Source: Methanobacterium sp964452085 (GTDB lineage Archaea > Methanobacteriota > Methanobacteria > Methanobacteriales > Methanobacteriaceae). Taken from it: a DNA stretch of 64,000 nt. This document shows positions 1-11,427 of the stretch, in pieces. The stretch spans positions 248,001 to 312,000 of the forward strand of contig CAYVKL010000001.1 of assembly GCA_964452085.1 (NCBI GenBank). The letters are read 5' to 3'. The notes below the pieces were generated by a model. That model did no database searches. It saw nothing but the letters and a program-made list of their open reading frames with translations, and was not told the DNA's origin. The translations under genes and the position numbers were made by a program. The number at the start of each line of letters is the position of its first letter. Position 1 is the first letter of the stretch.

Positions 1-768
1 AGGTATTTCTGAAGCAGGAGAAACTTTTGAAATGGGGTAATCTGAGTAAATATCCCATCCTATTCCCACTTCACCTTTGATCTTCTTCATGAGTTCATGG
101 TTAGCTGATTTAATCTCCTGAATATCTTTTTCATTTGCATCCAGATAATCAAGAATATTATTTCTAAGGGATGAGTTTTCATCCAGAGATGCGTGTACCA
201 TGGTCCCCACCACATTACCATCATCATTCCGGACTCCTGAAAGTATTTTTCTAGGATTATCAGCATAATCTGTTCTTTTAACCTTTGAAAAGAATACTGG
301 AGGTGCATCACCTCTTATATCACCATAGGTGTGGCAGTGAAAACCAGTAACAGTTTCACCATTTATTCCCTTGGTTAAGAAGGATTCGTCAACTATTTCA
401 GCTTCCACCCGGTCCGTGCCAATGAGTGGATGGAATGTGACGTCCAGGATTCCCAGTCCCTTGCGTTCCACTGGACATGGTGATTTTCGCCCTATGTCTG
501 TTTTATGAGCTAAAACCTGAAATCCAGAGCACATCCCCAGTATGAACTTCCCTTGATCATCCATTTTCCTGATTACGACTTCAACTTCAGGGCTGATACT
601 CAATGATTCCATAATACTCCCACCAGGGAGTATGAGGCCATCTAATACTTCCTGAGCTTTTTTACCATTTACCATCCCATTATCTTTCAATAGGTGGGTG
701 GGAAGCTCTCCGAAGTTTTCGAAGGCAGGTAGTGATCCTGGAACATACAGGATGCCTATTTTTTTCAT
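1..768 (-). CDS. CobB/CobQ-type glutamine amidotransferase domain protein (partial, C-terminus outside window)
   Basis: The first 256 codons of a gene that runs off the left edge. The protein opens MKKIGILYVPGS and has a class I glutamine amidotransferase core: LILPGGS near residue 46, the nucleophile elbow GMCSGFQ with Cys80, and a HCHTYGD segment near residue 144 that could supply the His. This resembles the CobB/CobQ-like amidotransferase domain, which uses Gln as ammonia donor. In relatives I recall, a nucleotide-binding domain follows, but it would lie outside the window. The start is the ATG at 768, preceded by GAGG. The substrate is unknown; cobyrinate or cobyrate amidation is not shown by this fragment. 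Confidence 0.75.
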   Translation of the reverse strand, partial: MKKIGILYVPGSLPAFENFGELPTHLLKDNGMVNGKKAQEVLDGLILPGGSIMESLSISPEVEVVIRKMDDQGKFILGMCSGFQVLAHKTDIGRKSPCPVERKGLGILDVTFHPLIGTDRVEAEIVDESFLTKGINGETVTGFHCHTYGDIRGDAPPVFFSKVKRTDYADNPRKILSGVRNDDGNVVGTMVHASLDENSSLRNNILDYLDANEKDIQEIKSANHELMKKIKGEVGIGWDIYSDYPISKVSPASEIP

Positions 769-867
769 ATAATCCTCAGAGTGACCGCTTGGTCTTTAAT
801 TAGTTTTTAATCCCTATTTAGGTCATGATATTAGTTTCTAAAATTAAAATAAAAAAACATGAAGAGG

Positions 868-2244
<1,377 letters not shown>

Positions 2245-2482
2245 AATTCCCACCTATTACGTGAGTAGCCATTGTTTGTGCGCTTAGTCATTACATCTTT
2301 TGATTTAGAAAAAGAATCTTATTATATTTACCATTATTTTACATCTGCTTAAAACATGAAATGAATTTATAAAAACGAATTGTTTATGAAATTATGTTCA
2401 TTGAATCTATTTTATAAATCCTATATATGGAAAAATTTTATAATTCTATTATAAAAATCGTTTAAGAGAAAAATAAAGATAT

Positions 2483-3112
2483 TTAAATTTTTAAAAATTC
2501 CAATAGCTCGGCATAATTCATATAACCCACGTTTCGACGAATTTCTTTACCCTTAGCATCTAAAAGCACCAATGTTGGAATCACCCTGGAATTGAAACGA
2601 CTAGCGCGTTCGGGATCTGAATCAACATTTATTCTCATGACAGAATATGCCGATAATTTAGATTGTACCTCAGGATTAACCATGGTCTCTGAATCAAGTT
2701 TTAGACAAGCAGGACATCGAGGAGCATAAAGTACAACCAAAATAGGGGCTTTGGCTGCCTGAATATCAGCAGGCATGATATCCATGTAGGATGGATTCAT
2801 TGAAGAAAAAACTCCGGTTCCAAAAATTACTGCCAGAAGAATTATGGAAAAAACCCCAACACCTATAAGTCCCTTTGATTGTTTGTCTAAACTCTCTAAA
2901 AACCCTTTAGATGAACTTTTTCTACTTTCAACAGGTTTTTGGGCATCAGATTTCCTTTGATCATCAGCACTAATCTTTTTATAATATTCATATTTGTTGG
3001 CATAGTATTCAAATTGACCCCCACATTCACAGTTTAAATCAAAGTCCTGAGGAGATTCTCCCTCTTCAAGCTCATAGTAGCTATCACATTGGTTACAGAT
3101 TAAATAAGGCAT
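2483..3112 (-). CDS. zinc-ribbon, membrane-anchored thioredoxin-like protein
   Basis: 209 residues in three parts. The N-terminus has Cys6-x2-Cys9 and Cys28-x-Cys30, a probable zinc ribbon. A charged linker and one membrane segment follow (about residues 81-102, GLIGVGVFSIILLAVIF). The C-terminal part is thioredoxin-like, with LYAPRCPACLKLD carrying a CPAC redox pair at Cys133/Cys136 and a conserved cis-Pro region (RVIPTLVLLD). It probably performs thiol-disulfide exchange at the membrane; which side the redox domain faces cannot be told. The CPAC pair differs from classic CGPC. The gene stands alone. Substrate unknown. Confidence 0.75.
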   Translation of the reverse strand: MPYLICNQCDSYYELEEGESPQDFDLNCECGGQFEYYANKYEYYKKISADDQRKSDAQKPVESRKSSSKGFLESLDKQSKGLIGVGVFSIILLAVIFGTGVFSSMNPSYMDIMPADIQAAKAPILVVLYAPRCPACLKLDSETMVNPEVQSKLSAYSVMRINVDSDPERASRFNSRVIPTLVLLDAKGKEIRRNVGYMNYAELLEFLKI

Positions 3113-3262
3113 TGAATCCCTTTCCTCTTCTTTGATTTTTTTTATATATTTCCAAGGGGGTTAAGCGACAATAAATCCACTACTCGCTATCTTAAATATT
3201 GAATATCTTACTATTGGCTATCTTTAACTACCTACCTAACTTCAGGTAACAAATCAGATTTA

Positions 3263-4039
3263 CTATGAATTCAGGATCAAAAAAAAGTTTCCAAGATCAA
3301 GTACCCCCAACAGGTACAGTATAATTATGAGAATTGGTTGGTGAATGAGATAAATTAAAAGAGAATGTCTTCCCAGAAAACTGAATATCCTTACTAAAAT
3401 GTTATGAGAGAGATCGGGAAGTTTAAATCGCCTTTTATAATCCCTGTAAAGAATATTTCCCACAAAAAGACCTATTGAAACCACTCCCAGCCAGGGAAGT
3501 AAGGGGAAATAATCTACCGTGATAAATCCAGGGGGTTTCAAGCCTAACCATAAAAACCAGGGGATGTTAACTGTGAAAAATGTTAAAACAAACCCTAGCA
3601 TAATAAAAATAATTCCCAGAATTAGATTCAGTTCTTTTTTGTTTAAAAATGGATATTCAAGAATTATAGCCAGCCCTATGAAATGAAGAACTCCAAATAC
3701 TATGAAATCCTGGGGAATAAATAGCCATGTGGCTAAAGTAATCAGAAGTCCTAGGGAGAATATTTTAACTCCCCTTTTGAGATATTTTGCAAAAAGATTT
3801 TTACTGTGATTTCCCCCCAACTTCTCAGCTCGGGTGTGACTCAGAGTCAGGGACACCCCCACTAGAAAAAGGAAAGTAAATGCTGTGGTACGAGCAAAAA
3901 TCCACCAGAAACCTGTGGAAACATTCATGGGATATATTCCAAAATAAGCTAGATCAAATATCAGATGGTAGGAAATCATCATAATGATTGCCAGCCCGCG
4001 CAGGACGTCAATTTCCCAGAAACGTTTATTTATATCCAT
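3263..4039 (-). CDS. DUF1624/heparan-alpha-glucosaminide N-acetyltransferase-like membrane protein
   Basis: 258-residue polytopic membrane protein with about seven hydrophobic segments. The start RFWEIDVLRGLAIIMMISYH, with a short Arg-containing turn followed by an in-membrane His, is typical of the DUF1624 branch of acyltransferase-3/HGSNAT-like proteins. Family members are thought to move acyl groups across the membrane onto a sugar, but no activity is established for the archaeal ones. It is divergently oriented from the alanine dehydrogenase-family gene, sharing a 220-bp AT-rich promoter region. Family assignment is fairly sure, function is not. Confidence 0.65.
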   Translation of the reverse strand: MDINKRFWEIDVLRGLAIIMMISYHLIFDLAYFGIYPMNVSTGFWWIFARTTAFTFLFLVGVSLTLSHTRAEKLGGNHSKNLFAKYLKRGVKIFSLGLLITLATWLFIPQDFIVFGVLHFIGLAIILEYPFLNKKELNLILGIIFIMLGFVLTFFTVNIPWFLWLGLKPPGFITVDYFPLLPWLGVVSIGLFVGNILYRDYKRRFKLPDLSHNILVRIFSFLGRHSLLIYLIHQPILIIILYLLGVLDLGNFFLILNS

Positions 4040-4261
4040 TAATATTCCTTCAGATACATAAGATATGAATTAAGCGCCTAATTGTTACTTCTATTATGGC
4101 ATTATATTAAAATCCATATGCCTTATTTATTTCCTAAAAAGTGTTCTTATATGCACAAATAGTAAATGTTAAATGTTTCGAGGACTATAAAAAACTCTCA
4201 AGTAAATCCAATCAAACTGATTATTTAATATCAAAATAGGGATTAATATTGAGGTGCAAAG

Positions 4262-5245
4262 ATGTCTGGAACTCTTTTACTGAAACAAAGTGAAATTAAG
4301 AATTTAATTTCCATGAAAGAAGTTGTTGAATCGGTAGAAACAGCTTTTAAGGCTTATGCAGAACGTGATGTGCAGATGCCGGCAAAGGAATACTTATTTT
4401 TCCATGAAGGAGACCTGCGGATTATGCCCTGTTATGTCCGGACTACGGAAGAAGCAGGAGTTAAATGCGTCAATGTACATCCAAAAAATCCTCTAGATCA
4501 AAAATTACCCACAGTAATGGCCATAATAGAAATGATTGATCCGCAAACCGGTTTTCCCCTGGCGGTCATGGATGGAACACTAATAACAGATATGCGAACT
4601 GGGGCCGCAGCAGGAGTGGCCACTAAATATCTTGCTAAACCAGATTCTGGTGTTTTGGGAATAATTGGAGCGGGTAAACAGGCTTGTACACAGTTGATGG
4701 CCCTTAATGAGGTAATGGATATTAAAAAAGCAAAGGTATTTTGCAGAACCTGCAGTACCAGGACTAACTTCGCCAAAAGAGCTACTGAAACTTATGGTTT
4801 TGAAGTTGAAGCCGTTGATTCTGCAGAAAAAGCTGTTAAAAATACTGATGTCATTGTAACCACCACCCCGGCCACAAAACCATTGATTAAAGCTGAATGG
4901 ATTAGTCCAGGGACCCATATAAATGCAATGGGGGCTGATGCACCGAGTAAACAGGAACTTGAAACCAGATTACTACTCAAGTCAAAGATCATCATAGATT
5001 CATGGGATCAGGCCAGCCATAGTGGTGAAATAAATGTACCCGTGTCCCAAAGAGTTTTAAAACAAAAAGATATTCACGCCAAACTGGGAGACATAATTAT
5101 TGGAAATGCAACTGGTAGAGAAGGGGATGAAATAACCATTTTTGACTCAACGGGCCTGGCTGTTCAGGATGTGGTTACAGCAGGACTTATATATAGACGA
5201 GCGCGTGAGCAAGGCATAGGAACGGATTTTAGCTTTATGAGCTAA
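4262..5245 (+). CDS. ala: ornithine cyclodeaminase/mu-crystallin family protein, probable alanine dehydrogenase
   Basis: 327 residues, normal for the family. An N-terminal substrate domain (motif DLRIMPCYVRTTEEAGVKCV, with Arg and Lys expected to hold the substrate carboxylate) is followed by an NAD-binding Rossmann domain with GIIGAGKQACTQL near residue 137. Archaeal members such as the Archaeoglobus enzyme reductively aminate pyruvate to alanine; others are ornithine cyclodeaminases or imine reductases, and the sequence alone does not decide. The ribosome site AGGTG sits 6 bases before the ATG. Monocistronic. Confidence 0.8.
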   Translation: MSGTLLLKQSEIKNLISMKEVVESVETAFKAYAERDVQMPAKEYLFFHEGDLRIMPCYVRTTEEAGVKCVNVHPKNPLDQKLPTVMAIIEMIDPQTGFPLAVMDGTLITDMRTGAAAGVATKYLAKPDSGVLGIIGAGKQACTQLMALNEVMDIKKAKVFCRTCSTRTNFAKRATETYGFEVEAVDSAEKAVKNTDVIVTTTPATKPLIKAEWISPGTHINAMGADAPSKQELETRLLLKSKIIIDSWDQASHSGEINVPVSQRVLKQKDIHAKLGDIIIGNATGREGDEITIFDSTGLAVQDVVTAGLIYRRAREQGIGTDFSFMS

Positions 5246-5347
5246 TTTAATCCACTTATTTTCTTTTTAAAAGTGCTTATAATATTACCTCTCACATTTA
5301 GATAGATATATAGGTTTGAAAGTTCAAATTAGTTCTGGTGATGTTGA

Positions 5348-5506
5348 ATGTACCAGAAAGTTAATCGAAGCGATGTCCTTAATAAAATGGGCCATGTATA
5401 CGAACGCTTCCAGTTTTTATCCCGAAAAAAATCCCTCAGTGATGATCAGATAGAAGACATAGACTACCGCCTATCCCAGATTATAGAAGTGCTTAACCAG
5501 GCCTGA
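5348..5506 (+). CDS. small hypothetical protein, 52 residues
   Basis: A short frame starting MYQKVNRSDVLNKMGHVYERF and ending IIEVLNQA. It is charged and predicted all-helical (heptad-like spacing in YERFQFLSRK and YRLSQIIEVL), with no Cys and no membrane segment. A GGTGA-like ribosome site precedes the ATG by about 8 bases. It fills most of the gap between the alanine dehydrogenase-family gene and the LysE gene, and its codon use looks like that of neighbouring genes. I do not recognise the family. Protein-like composition and the ribosome site support it as real. Confidence 0.6.
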   Translation: MYQKVNRSDVLNKMGHVYERFQFLSRKKSLSDDQIEDIDYRLSQIIEVLNQA

Positions 5507-5715
5507 AAGCTTTAATACCTTTAAATTGTAATATAAGGTTTAATTTTAAATGAATATCTTAAAATAAATCAACCACTATTTTATTAAAAACTATTTTTGT
5601 TAAATATCCTAACTATTCTTAATGATGGTTTTTACTAATTTAATAGCAGATAGCAGTATGATCCAATTTGAATGAATACTATTTAAAAAAATGAATTGAA
5701 GCAGTATGATCTAAA

Positions 5716-6363
5716 ATGTTGATAGAAGTAATCTTATTTGCAGCAGCATCATTCTGGGTGGGCTTATCTGGAGCCATGGTCCCCGGACCTATGCTCACGG
5801 TCACCATCTCTGATTCAATGAAAAAAGGATTTAGAGCAGGTCCGCTTGTTGTTTTAGGGCATGTTATCACTGAAACAAGCCTCATAATACTTTTAGTTCT
5901 TGGGTTGGGATGGGTAATTGGATCAAAGACTGTGACCATGATAATTGGAGGATTTGGGGGTTTAATGCTCATCTACATTGGTTACACCATTGCTAAATCC
6001 CCAGTGCCCACTGAAATTCCAGGTGAAGGAGAACCAGTTGAAAAAAGAGGTTCTATTTTAAGTGGAGTTATCACCAGCATCACCAACCCCTACTTTTATC
6101 TATGGTGGGCCACAGTGGGGTGGGCCTTTATGCTAAAAGGAATAGAATTTGCAGGAATTATTGGAGTTTTAAGTTTCCTGGTGGGTCACTGGGGAGCTGA
6201 TCTTACTTGGTACAGTTTAGTCTCATTTTTCACCAGCAAAGGCAGGCATGTTTTGCCTGGAAAGAGATACAAAATAATAATGGTTGTTTGTGGTGTTTTT
6301 TTGGTGTTTTTAGGGGGATACTTCATTTATTCCACATTAATAGGTCAAATATTTACCCCCTGA
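5716..6363 (+). CDS. LysE/RhtB family amino acid exporter
   Basis: 215-residue membrane protein with about six transmembrane segments and the family signature near its start: FWVGLSGAMVPGPMLTVTIS, followed by GFRAGPLVVLGHVITE. The family exports amino acids or related small metabolites across the cell membrane. In the second half, ITNPYFYLWWATVG is the conserved internal segment. No clear ribosome site precedes the ATG, so the start is moderately certain. The substrate cannot be read from the sequence, and no regulator of the LysG type is adjacent. Confidence 0.85.
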   Translation: MLIEVILFAAASFWVGLSGAMVPGPMLTVTISDSMKKGFRAGPLVVLGHVITETSLIILLVLGLGWVIGSKTVTMIIGGFGGLMLIYIGYTIAKSPVPTEIPGEGEPVEKRGSILSGVITSITNPYFYLWWATVGWAFMLKGIEFAGIIGVLSFLVGHWGADLTWYSLVSFFTSKGRHVLPGKRYKIIMVVCGVFLVFLGGYFIYSTLIGQIFTP

Positions 6364-6453
6364 TGGAATTCGAATTTTTAAGGGAAAATTTTAGTTGATG
6401 AAATATTTTTTAATGATGACAAATATTTAAGTTATTATTCCCTATTTAAGAAC

Positions 6454-7242
6454 ATGAAAGCAGTTGTTTTCGATAACTCCGGAACCCTAATATCTAGATA
6501 CCGGGCTATTAAAGCCATTGAATCTGGAGTTATCTATGACCAAACCAGTTCCATTGACCTGGTGGATCAGCACCCCAGCCGGGCCCTGGTAGTCCTGCAG
6601 ACAGACCCTTCTAAATGTATTATAAATGCCCGCCCACATCAAACCATTCATCAATTTATAACCCGCAATAGTGTTCCTTTTGACATTAGTTATTCTGCGA
6701 TAGACACTGGTAAAACAGAACTATTAAACATTATAAAGAATGAAAAAGCCCAGGTTAGTGATATTCAAGATACTATTCGGGCAGTTATTAATAAAAACTA
6801 TAATGTCCAGATATGTAGTGGATCTGGTTTTATTGTAAACCTTGATTCTGGTGATATCGAATTTACAATTACTGCTGGTGGTAAAATATTTCCAGAAGTT
6901 CTTGAGTTGGTTGAAGAGCTTAAGAAAAGAGATTTCCAAATCTATGTTGCTTCAGGAGACAGAACCAAATCTCTGGAGGAACTGGCCAGTTTCATCAACA
7001 TACCCTCTGAAAACGTGTTCGGAACTGCCCATGCCAAAAGGAAGAAGGAAATTGTGCATGACCTTAAAAAAAGATACAAAGTAATGATGGTGGGTAACAG
7101 TGCCAACGATATCCTGGCACTTGAAGAAGCAGATTTAGGAGTTTTAACTCTCCAACATGGTGAAAAAACACCCAAAAAAGTTTTTGAAGCAGCGGACGTT
7201 GTTGTTCACAATATAAAAGAAATTTTAGAAATAGATTTTTAG
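6454..7242 (+). CDS. soluble P-type-ATPase-like HAD phosphatase (MJ0968 type)
   Basis: 262 residues that resemble the cytoplasmic catalytic half of a P-type ATPase with no membrane segments. The phosphorylation motif is FDNSGT (Asp7), close to DKTGT of P-type ATPases. The C-terminal part carries ASGDRTKSLEELA and VGNSANDILALEEADLGV, matching the hinge and GDGxND motif of those pumps but with GNSAND instead of GDGAND. This is the architecture I recall for MJ0968 of Methanocaldococcus, a soluble protein with ATPase/phosphatase activity. A TATA-like ATATTTAAG lies about 26 bases before the ATG, suggesting a leaderless transcript. Physiological substrate unknown. Confidence 0.8.
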   Translation: MKAVVFDNSGTLISRYRAIKAIESGVIYDQTSSIDLVDQHPSRALVVLQTDPSKCIINARPHQTIHQFITRNSVPFDISYSAIDTGKTELLNIIKNEKAQVSDIQDTIRAVINKNYNVQICSGSGFIVNLDSGDIEFTITAGGKIFPEVLELVEELKKRDFQIYVASGDRTKSLEELASFINIPSENVFGTAHAKRKKEIVHDLKKRYKVMMVGNSANDILALEEADLGVLTLQHGEKTPKKVFEAADVVVHNIKEILEIDF

Positions 7243-7317
7243 ATTATTATTTGAATTTTTACTTCAATTAATAAGATGAAATATTATTAATAAACACCAC
7301 TAGAAAGGCTATGATGA

Positions 7318-7848
7318 TTATAATGACCTTTCCAGGCTGTTTATGGCGCTGCGAACTGCTCTTTCTTCTACAACTTTATATGCAGCCAATAGCCCCAGTA
7401 GTAAAAGGGGAATCAATAAATTCAAAACTAGATCTGCACCCACATTTCCAGGAGAATAATTAGATGCATTAAACATGTTATTTATATGTCCAATTGCAGC
7501 CCCTATGTAAAAAATAGATACTCCTATGGCAGTAGCTGTCCAAAAATTACCCCTTATCCAGAAACATAATAATCCCAGTACACCAAATGCAAGGTTAGTG
7601 AATCCAACTTCTGTTTGAAAAGGACTTCCAGGAGCCCATCCAATGTAGGAAGCAACTTGATTCGCGAAAAATAAATGACCTGCAAATGCCCATAAAGAAC
7701 CAAAACCAACTGTAATAACCAAAAATGATAGAAGAAAGGTTTCAATAATTTTTTTGAGAGTTAAAAATCGCTTGGAATAGAATTGAACCCCCAATATTAT
7801 TAATGCTCCAATGATCCCCAGTATTAGCCAGATGTAAGCCGTGTCCAT
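7318..7848 (-). CDS. conserved membrane protein, DUF6790-like
   Basis: 176 residues with about five hydrophobic segments. The segments EVGFTNLAFGVLGLLCFW and FYIGAAIGHINNMF are reminiscent of small DUF6790-type proteins of archaea and bacteria. No catalytic motif is apparent. The gene is convergent with the soluble HAD gene. Start at the ATG at 7848; the preceding bases (GGGGG) could serve as ribosome site. Function unknown; the family name is from memory and only moderately sure. Confidence 0.55.
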   Translation of the reverse strand: MDTAYIWLILGIIGALIILGVQFYSKRFLTLKKIIETFLLSFLVITVGFGSLWAFAGHLFFANQVASYIGWAPGSPFQTEVGFTNLAFGVLGLLCFWIRGNFWTATAIGVSIFYIGAAIGHINNMFNASNYSPGNVGADLVLNLLIPLLLLGLLAAYKVVEERAVRSAINSLERSL

Positions 7849-8037
7849 TCAAGAACCCCCTCATACATGTTAGAGTAACATAAGTAGAAAATAACACTGT
7901 CAATATTTGCCTTCCTTCATCATTTATTTAATACCTTGTTCTTGGAAAAAAATGGAAAAACTTATAAACGATTTTAAAAATCAAATGAAATCTTTTTTCA
8001 TCATGGTTTGAAACAAATACCTGAAAACTCCACCAAC

Positions 8038-9141
8038 TCATAATTCTATTAAATCATAATTGGTTGTTCCAAGCCCAATTTCTTCAGCATAATTAAGTTG
8101 GATCAGACTATCAACCTCTTCCCATACCCCTTTGAATTTATCATCCCCCTGATGAAAATGATTTATTAGTAAGGTATCTTTCAATCCTATTTGTTGATTG
8201 ACCAGATCATATGAAGCTTTATCCAGAGCCACTGGGTCTTTAGAAGCTACTATTCCAATATCAGGGACAATTGGGGCATCACTGAAGGCTTCACAATCAC
8301 AGTCAGGAGTGATGTCCATGAGGAAATTAATATATCCTAACTTACCTTTTTTATTTTTAACAGCACCATAGGCGTATTCAACCATTCTTTCCATGAATTC
8401 AGTTAAAGAATCAAAATCCATTTCAATAGCTGATTCTGGGCAGGACCCCAGACAGTTATTACATGCAATGCATTTCTCCATTTCAATAACTGCCTTCTGT
8501 TCTTTAATTGATATTACCGATACAGGGCATGCGTCTACACAGGTTCCGCAAGCACTGCATTCATTAGTTACAATTGGTTTACATGCTTGGTGTTGTTCTA
8601 TCTTACCTGGTGCGGCAGCACAACCCATGGCCAGATTTTTGATTGCTCCTCCAAATCCACTCATACCATGACCTTTGAAGTGGGACAGAACCAACATACT
8701 ATCTGAATTTTCAATGTCAGCTGCAATTTTTACCTCGAAGAAGTGCTTTAAATCCACTTTCACCGGCACCCAGTTATCTCCACGGATCCCATCAGCAATA
8801 ACCACTGGTGCATTGGTCACGGCATAGGCAAACCCATTGTTCATTGCGGTCTGAATATGGTCAACTGAATTATGGCGACTTCCATAGTAAAGAGTATTTG
8901 TATCAGTCAGGAAAGGCTTTCCCTGACAATTTAAAGTTTTTTCTATCACAGAACGAACTAGAACTGGTTTGAGAAATGCGTCATTTCCCATTTCCCCAAA
9001 ATGAAGTTTTACTGCAGTTAAATCGCCTTTCTGGACGAGATGACAAAAACCAGCTTTATCAAATAGATTTTTTATTTTGCTAGTCTTGTTTTCTCCCTGA
9101 CTACGGGATCTGAAATTAGAAAAATACACCTTTGCAGTCAA
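8038..9141 (-). CDS. DUF362 iron-sulfur protein with two 4Fe-4S clusters
   Basis: 367 residues. A DUF362 domain (motifs AVKLHFGEMGNDAFLKP, GKPFLTDTNTLYYGSRHN and LVLSHFKGHGMSGFGGAIKN) contains an inserted bacterial-type ferredoxin module with CSACGTCVDACP and CIACNNCLGSCP near residues 194-240. This is a soluble cytoplasmic redox protein of a family abundant in methanogens. Partners and reaction are unknown; the ferredoxin part implies electron transfer. The two Cys quartets are intact. The gene precedes, on the same strand, no obvious partner except the sugar-isomerase-like gene upstream. Confidence 0.85.
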   Translation of the reverse strand: MTAKVYFSNFRSRSQGENKTSKIKNLFDKAGFCHLVQKGDLTAVKLHFGEMGNDAFLKPVLVRSVIEKTLNCQGKPFLTDTNTLYYGSRHNSVDHIQTAMNNGFAYAVTNAPVVIADGIRGDNWVPVKVDLKHFFEVKIAADIENSDSMLVLSHFKGHGMSGFGGAIKNLAMGCAAAPGKIEQHQACKPIVTNECSACGTCVDACPVSVISIKEQKAVIEMEKCIACNNCLGSCPESAIEMDFDSLTEFMERMVEYAYGAVKNKKGKLGYINFLMDITPDCDCEAFSDAPIVPDIGIVASKDPVALDKASYDLVNQQIGLKDTLLINHFHQGDDKFKGVWEEVDSLIQLNYAEEIGLGTTNYDLIEL

Positions 9142-9196
9142 ATTCTAAACCCCCAATAATAATTCACAATAATAATTCATTAATATTTATTGATTT

Positions 9197-9949
9197 TTAT
9201 TCATTTTGAAGCTCAACAAGGACGTCCCTACTTTTTAAAACATCTTGATAATTGTTTAATTCAATAATACCTCTTTTAATCCCGTTAATCAATCCCAGAT
9301 CAAGTGTTCCCTGGCCCAAAGCCAGATGTTGATCTTTTTCACCGTTATTATCACTCAAATGATAGTAGTAGATATTTTCAAGTTTTAGAAATGATTGCGG
9401 ATCTTCGTTGGTGTTGGCATGACCCATATCCACTGTGGCATGACAATCACACTGATCCAGAAAATATGCGTGCTCCTGAGCAGTGTTGCAGAAATATGCA
9501 TATCTGTGAGGCATATTTTCCACAGAAAATATTACACCAACATCTTCAGCATATTTATTAGCTTCTCTGAGGGTTTCAATGGAATAATATTTGGCTGCAT
9601 CCCTTATACGATCTTCCTGCCGATGAATAAGCCCAGGATGAGTAGTTATTGCCTTTGCACCGATTTTAGATGCCAGGTCAAGAGTTTCTTTAAGCTGTAG
9701 GAGAGTTTCCTCCCTTATGCCCTGATTTATGCTAGCTGGATTGAGATCAATGGTGGGGGCGTGCAAATAAACCTCCATATCATATGAAGAAAAAATTTCC
9801 AATCCATCTGCAGGATTAAGCATGTTGCGAGGCCAGTATGGGCCCTCACATAATATTTCCATAAGTTTAAAACCATCAGCAGTGGCAATATCCAACCATT
9901 CTTCAAATGACTTCATGAAGAGCGCTAAGGTGGAAAATCCAATTCTCAT
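9197..9949 (-). CDS. xylose isomerase-like TIM-barrel protein (sugar phosphate isomerase/epimerase family)
   Basis: About 250 residues from the chosen start MRIGFSTLALF. Visible family motifs are LHAPTIDLNPAS, AITTHPGLIH, GVIFSVENMPH, ATVDMGHANTN and IYYYHLSDNNGEKDQHLALG, in which His, Glu and Asp residues would bind metal as in AP endonuclease IV and xylose isomerase-like barrels. The longer frame begins 22 codons upstream with a hydrophobic, unconserved-looking extension, so I use the ATG at 9949; a TATA-like AAAAATATAT about 32 bases upstream fits a nearly leaderless mRNA. The substrate could be a sugar or an abasic DNA site. Confidence 0.75.
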   Translation of the reverse strand: MRIGFSTLALFMKSFEEWLDIATADGFKLMEILCEGPYWPRNMLNPADGLEIFSSYDMEVYLHAPTIDLNPASINQGIREETLLQLKETLDLASKIGAKAITTHPGLIHRQEDRIRDAAKYYSIETLREANKYAEDVGVIFSVENMPHRYAYFCNTAQEHAYFLDQCDCHATVDMGHANTNEDPQSFLKLENIYYYHLSDNNGEKDQHLALGQGTLDLGLINGIKRGIIELNNYQDVLKSRDVLVELQNE

Positions 9950-10094
9950 AGTTACAAATATTACCATTAATTTGAGATATATTTTTCGAATATTATGATT
10001 TAATAAGACCATCAAATACGCGAAATATTTTAAAAAAACCAGATCCCACAGGAAATAATATAATAAAAAAATAAAAACAGGAGGTTTAAACTAT

Positions 10095-10376
<282 letters not shown>

Positions 10377-10424
10377 CACTTAACCTCCATTGATATACTA
10401 TGATAGTTTAACTGTCACTAGTAT

Positions 10425-10434
10425 TATATATATT
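10425..10434 (-). promoter_or_regulatory. TATA box of alba
   Basis: On the minus strand the sequence AAAATATATAATAC lies about 50 bases before the alba ATG. This would place transcription start near 10400 and give a leader of roughly 25 bases that carries the GGAGGT ribosome site. Inferred by spacing only. Confidence 0.55.
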
Positions 10435-10626
10435 TTGTGGGAAAGGCCCTTTTAAAGAATTGCAGTGCAAAAATCTTTAAAAATACTAAATAGAAGAGTT
10501 TAATCCCTTATTATTAGTAATACCTCAGTAAAGTAAATCCTTTAATAATAAATAAATTTATCAGTTAAGCACTTTATCATACTAAAATTAAGAAAAAAAA
10601 GTTTTTCAGATAATTTATGGTTATAA

Positions 10627-11385
<759 letters not shown>

Positions 11386-11427
11386 TTAATTTTCCTCCCT
11401 AATGAACAAATAATGACAGCAATGATT

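Noticed and set aside
87..311. 74-codon frame on the minus strand
   Set aside because: It lies in another frame inside the partial CobB/CobQ-like gene, and its product is rich in Met, Trp and Ile without gene-like composition.
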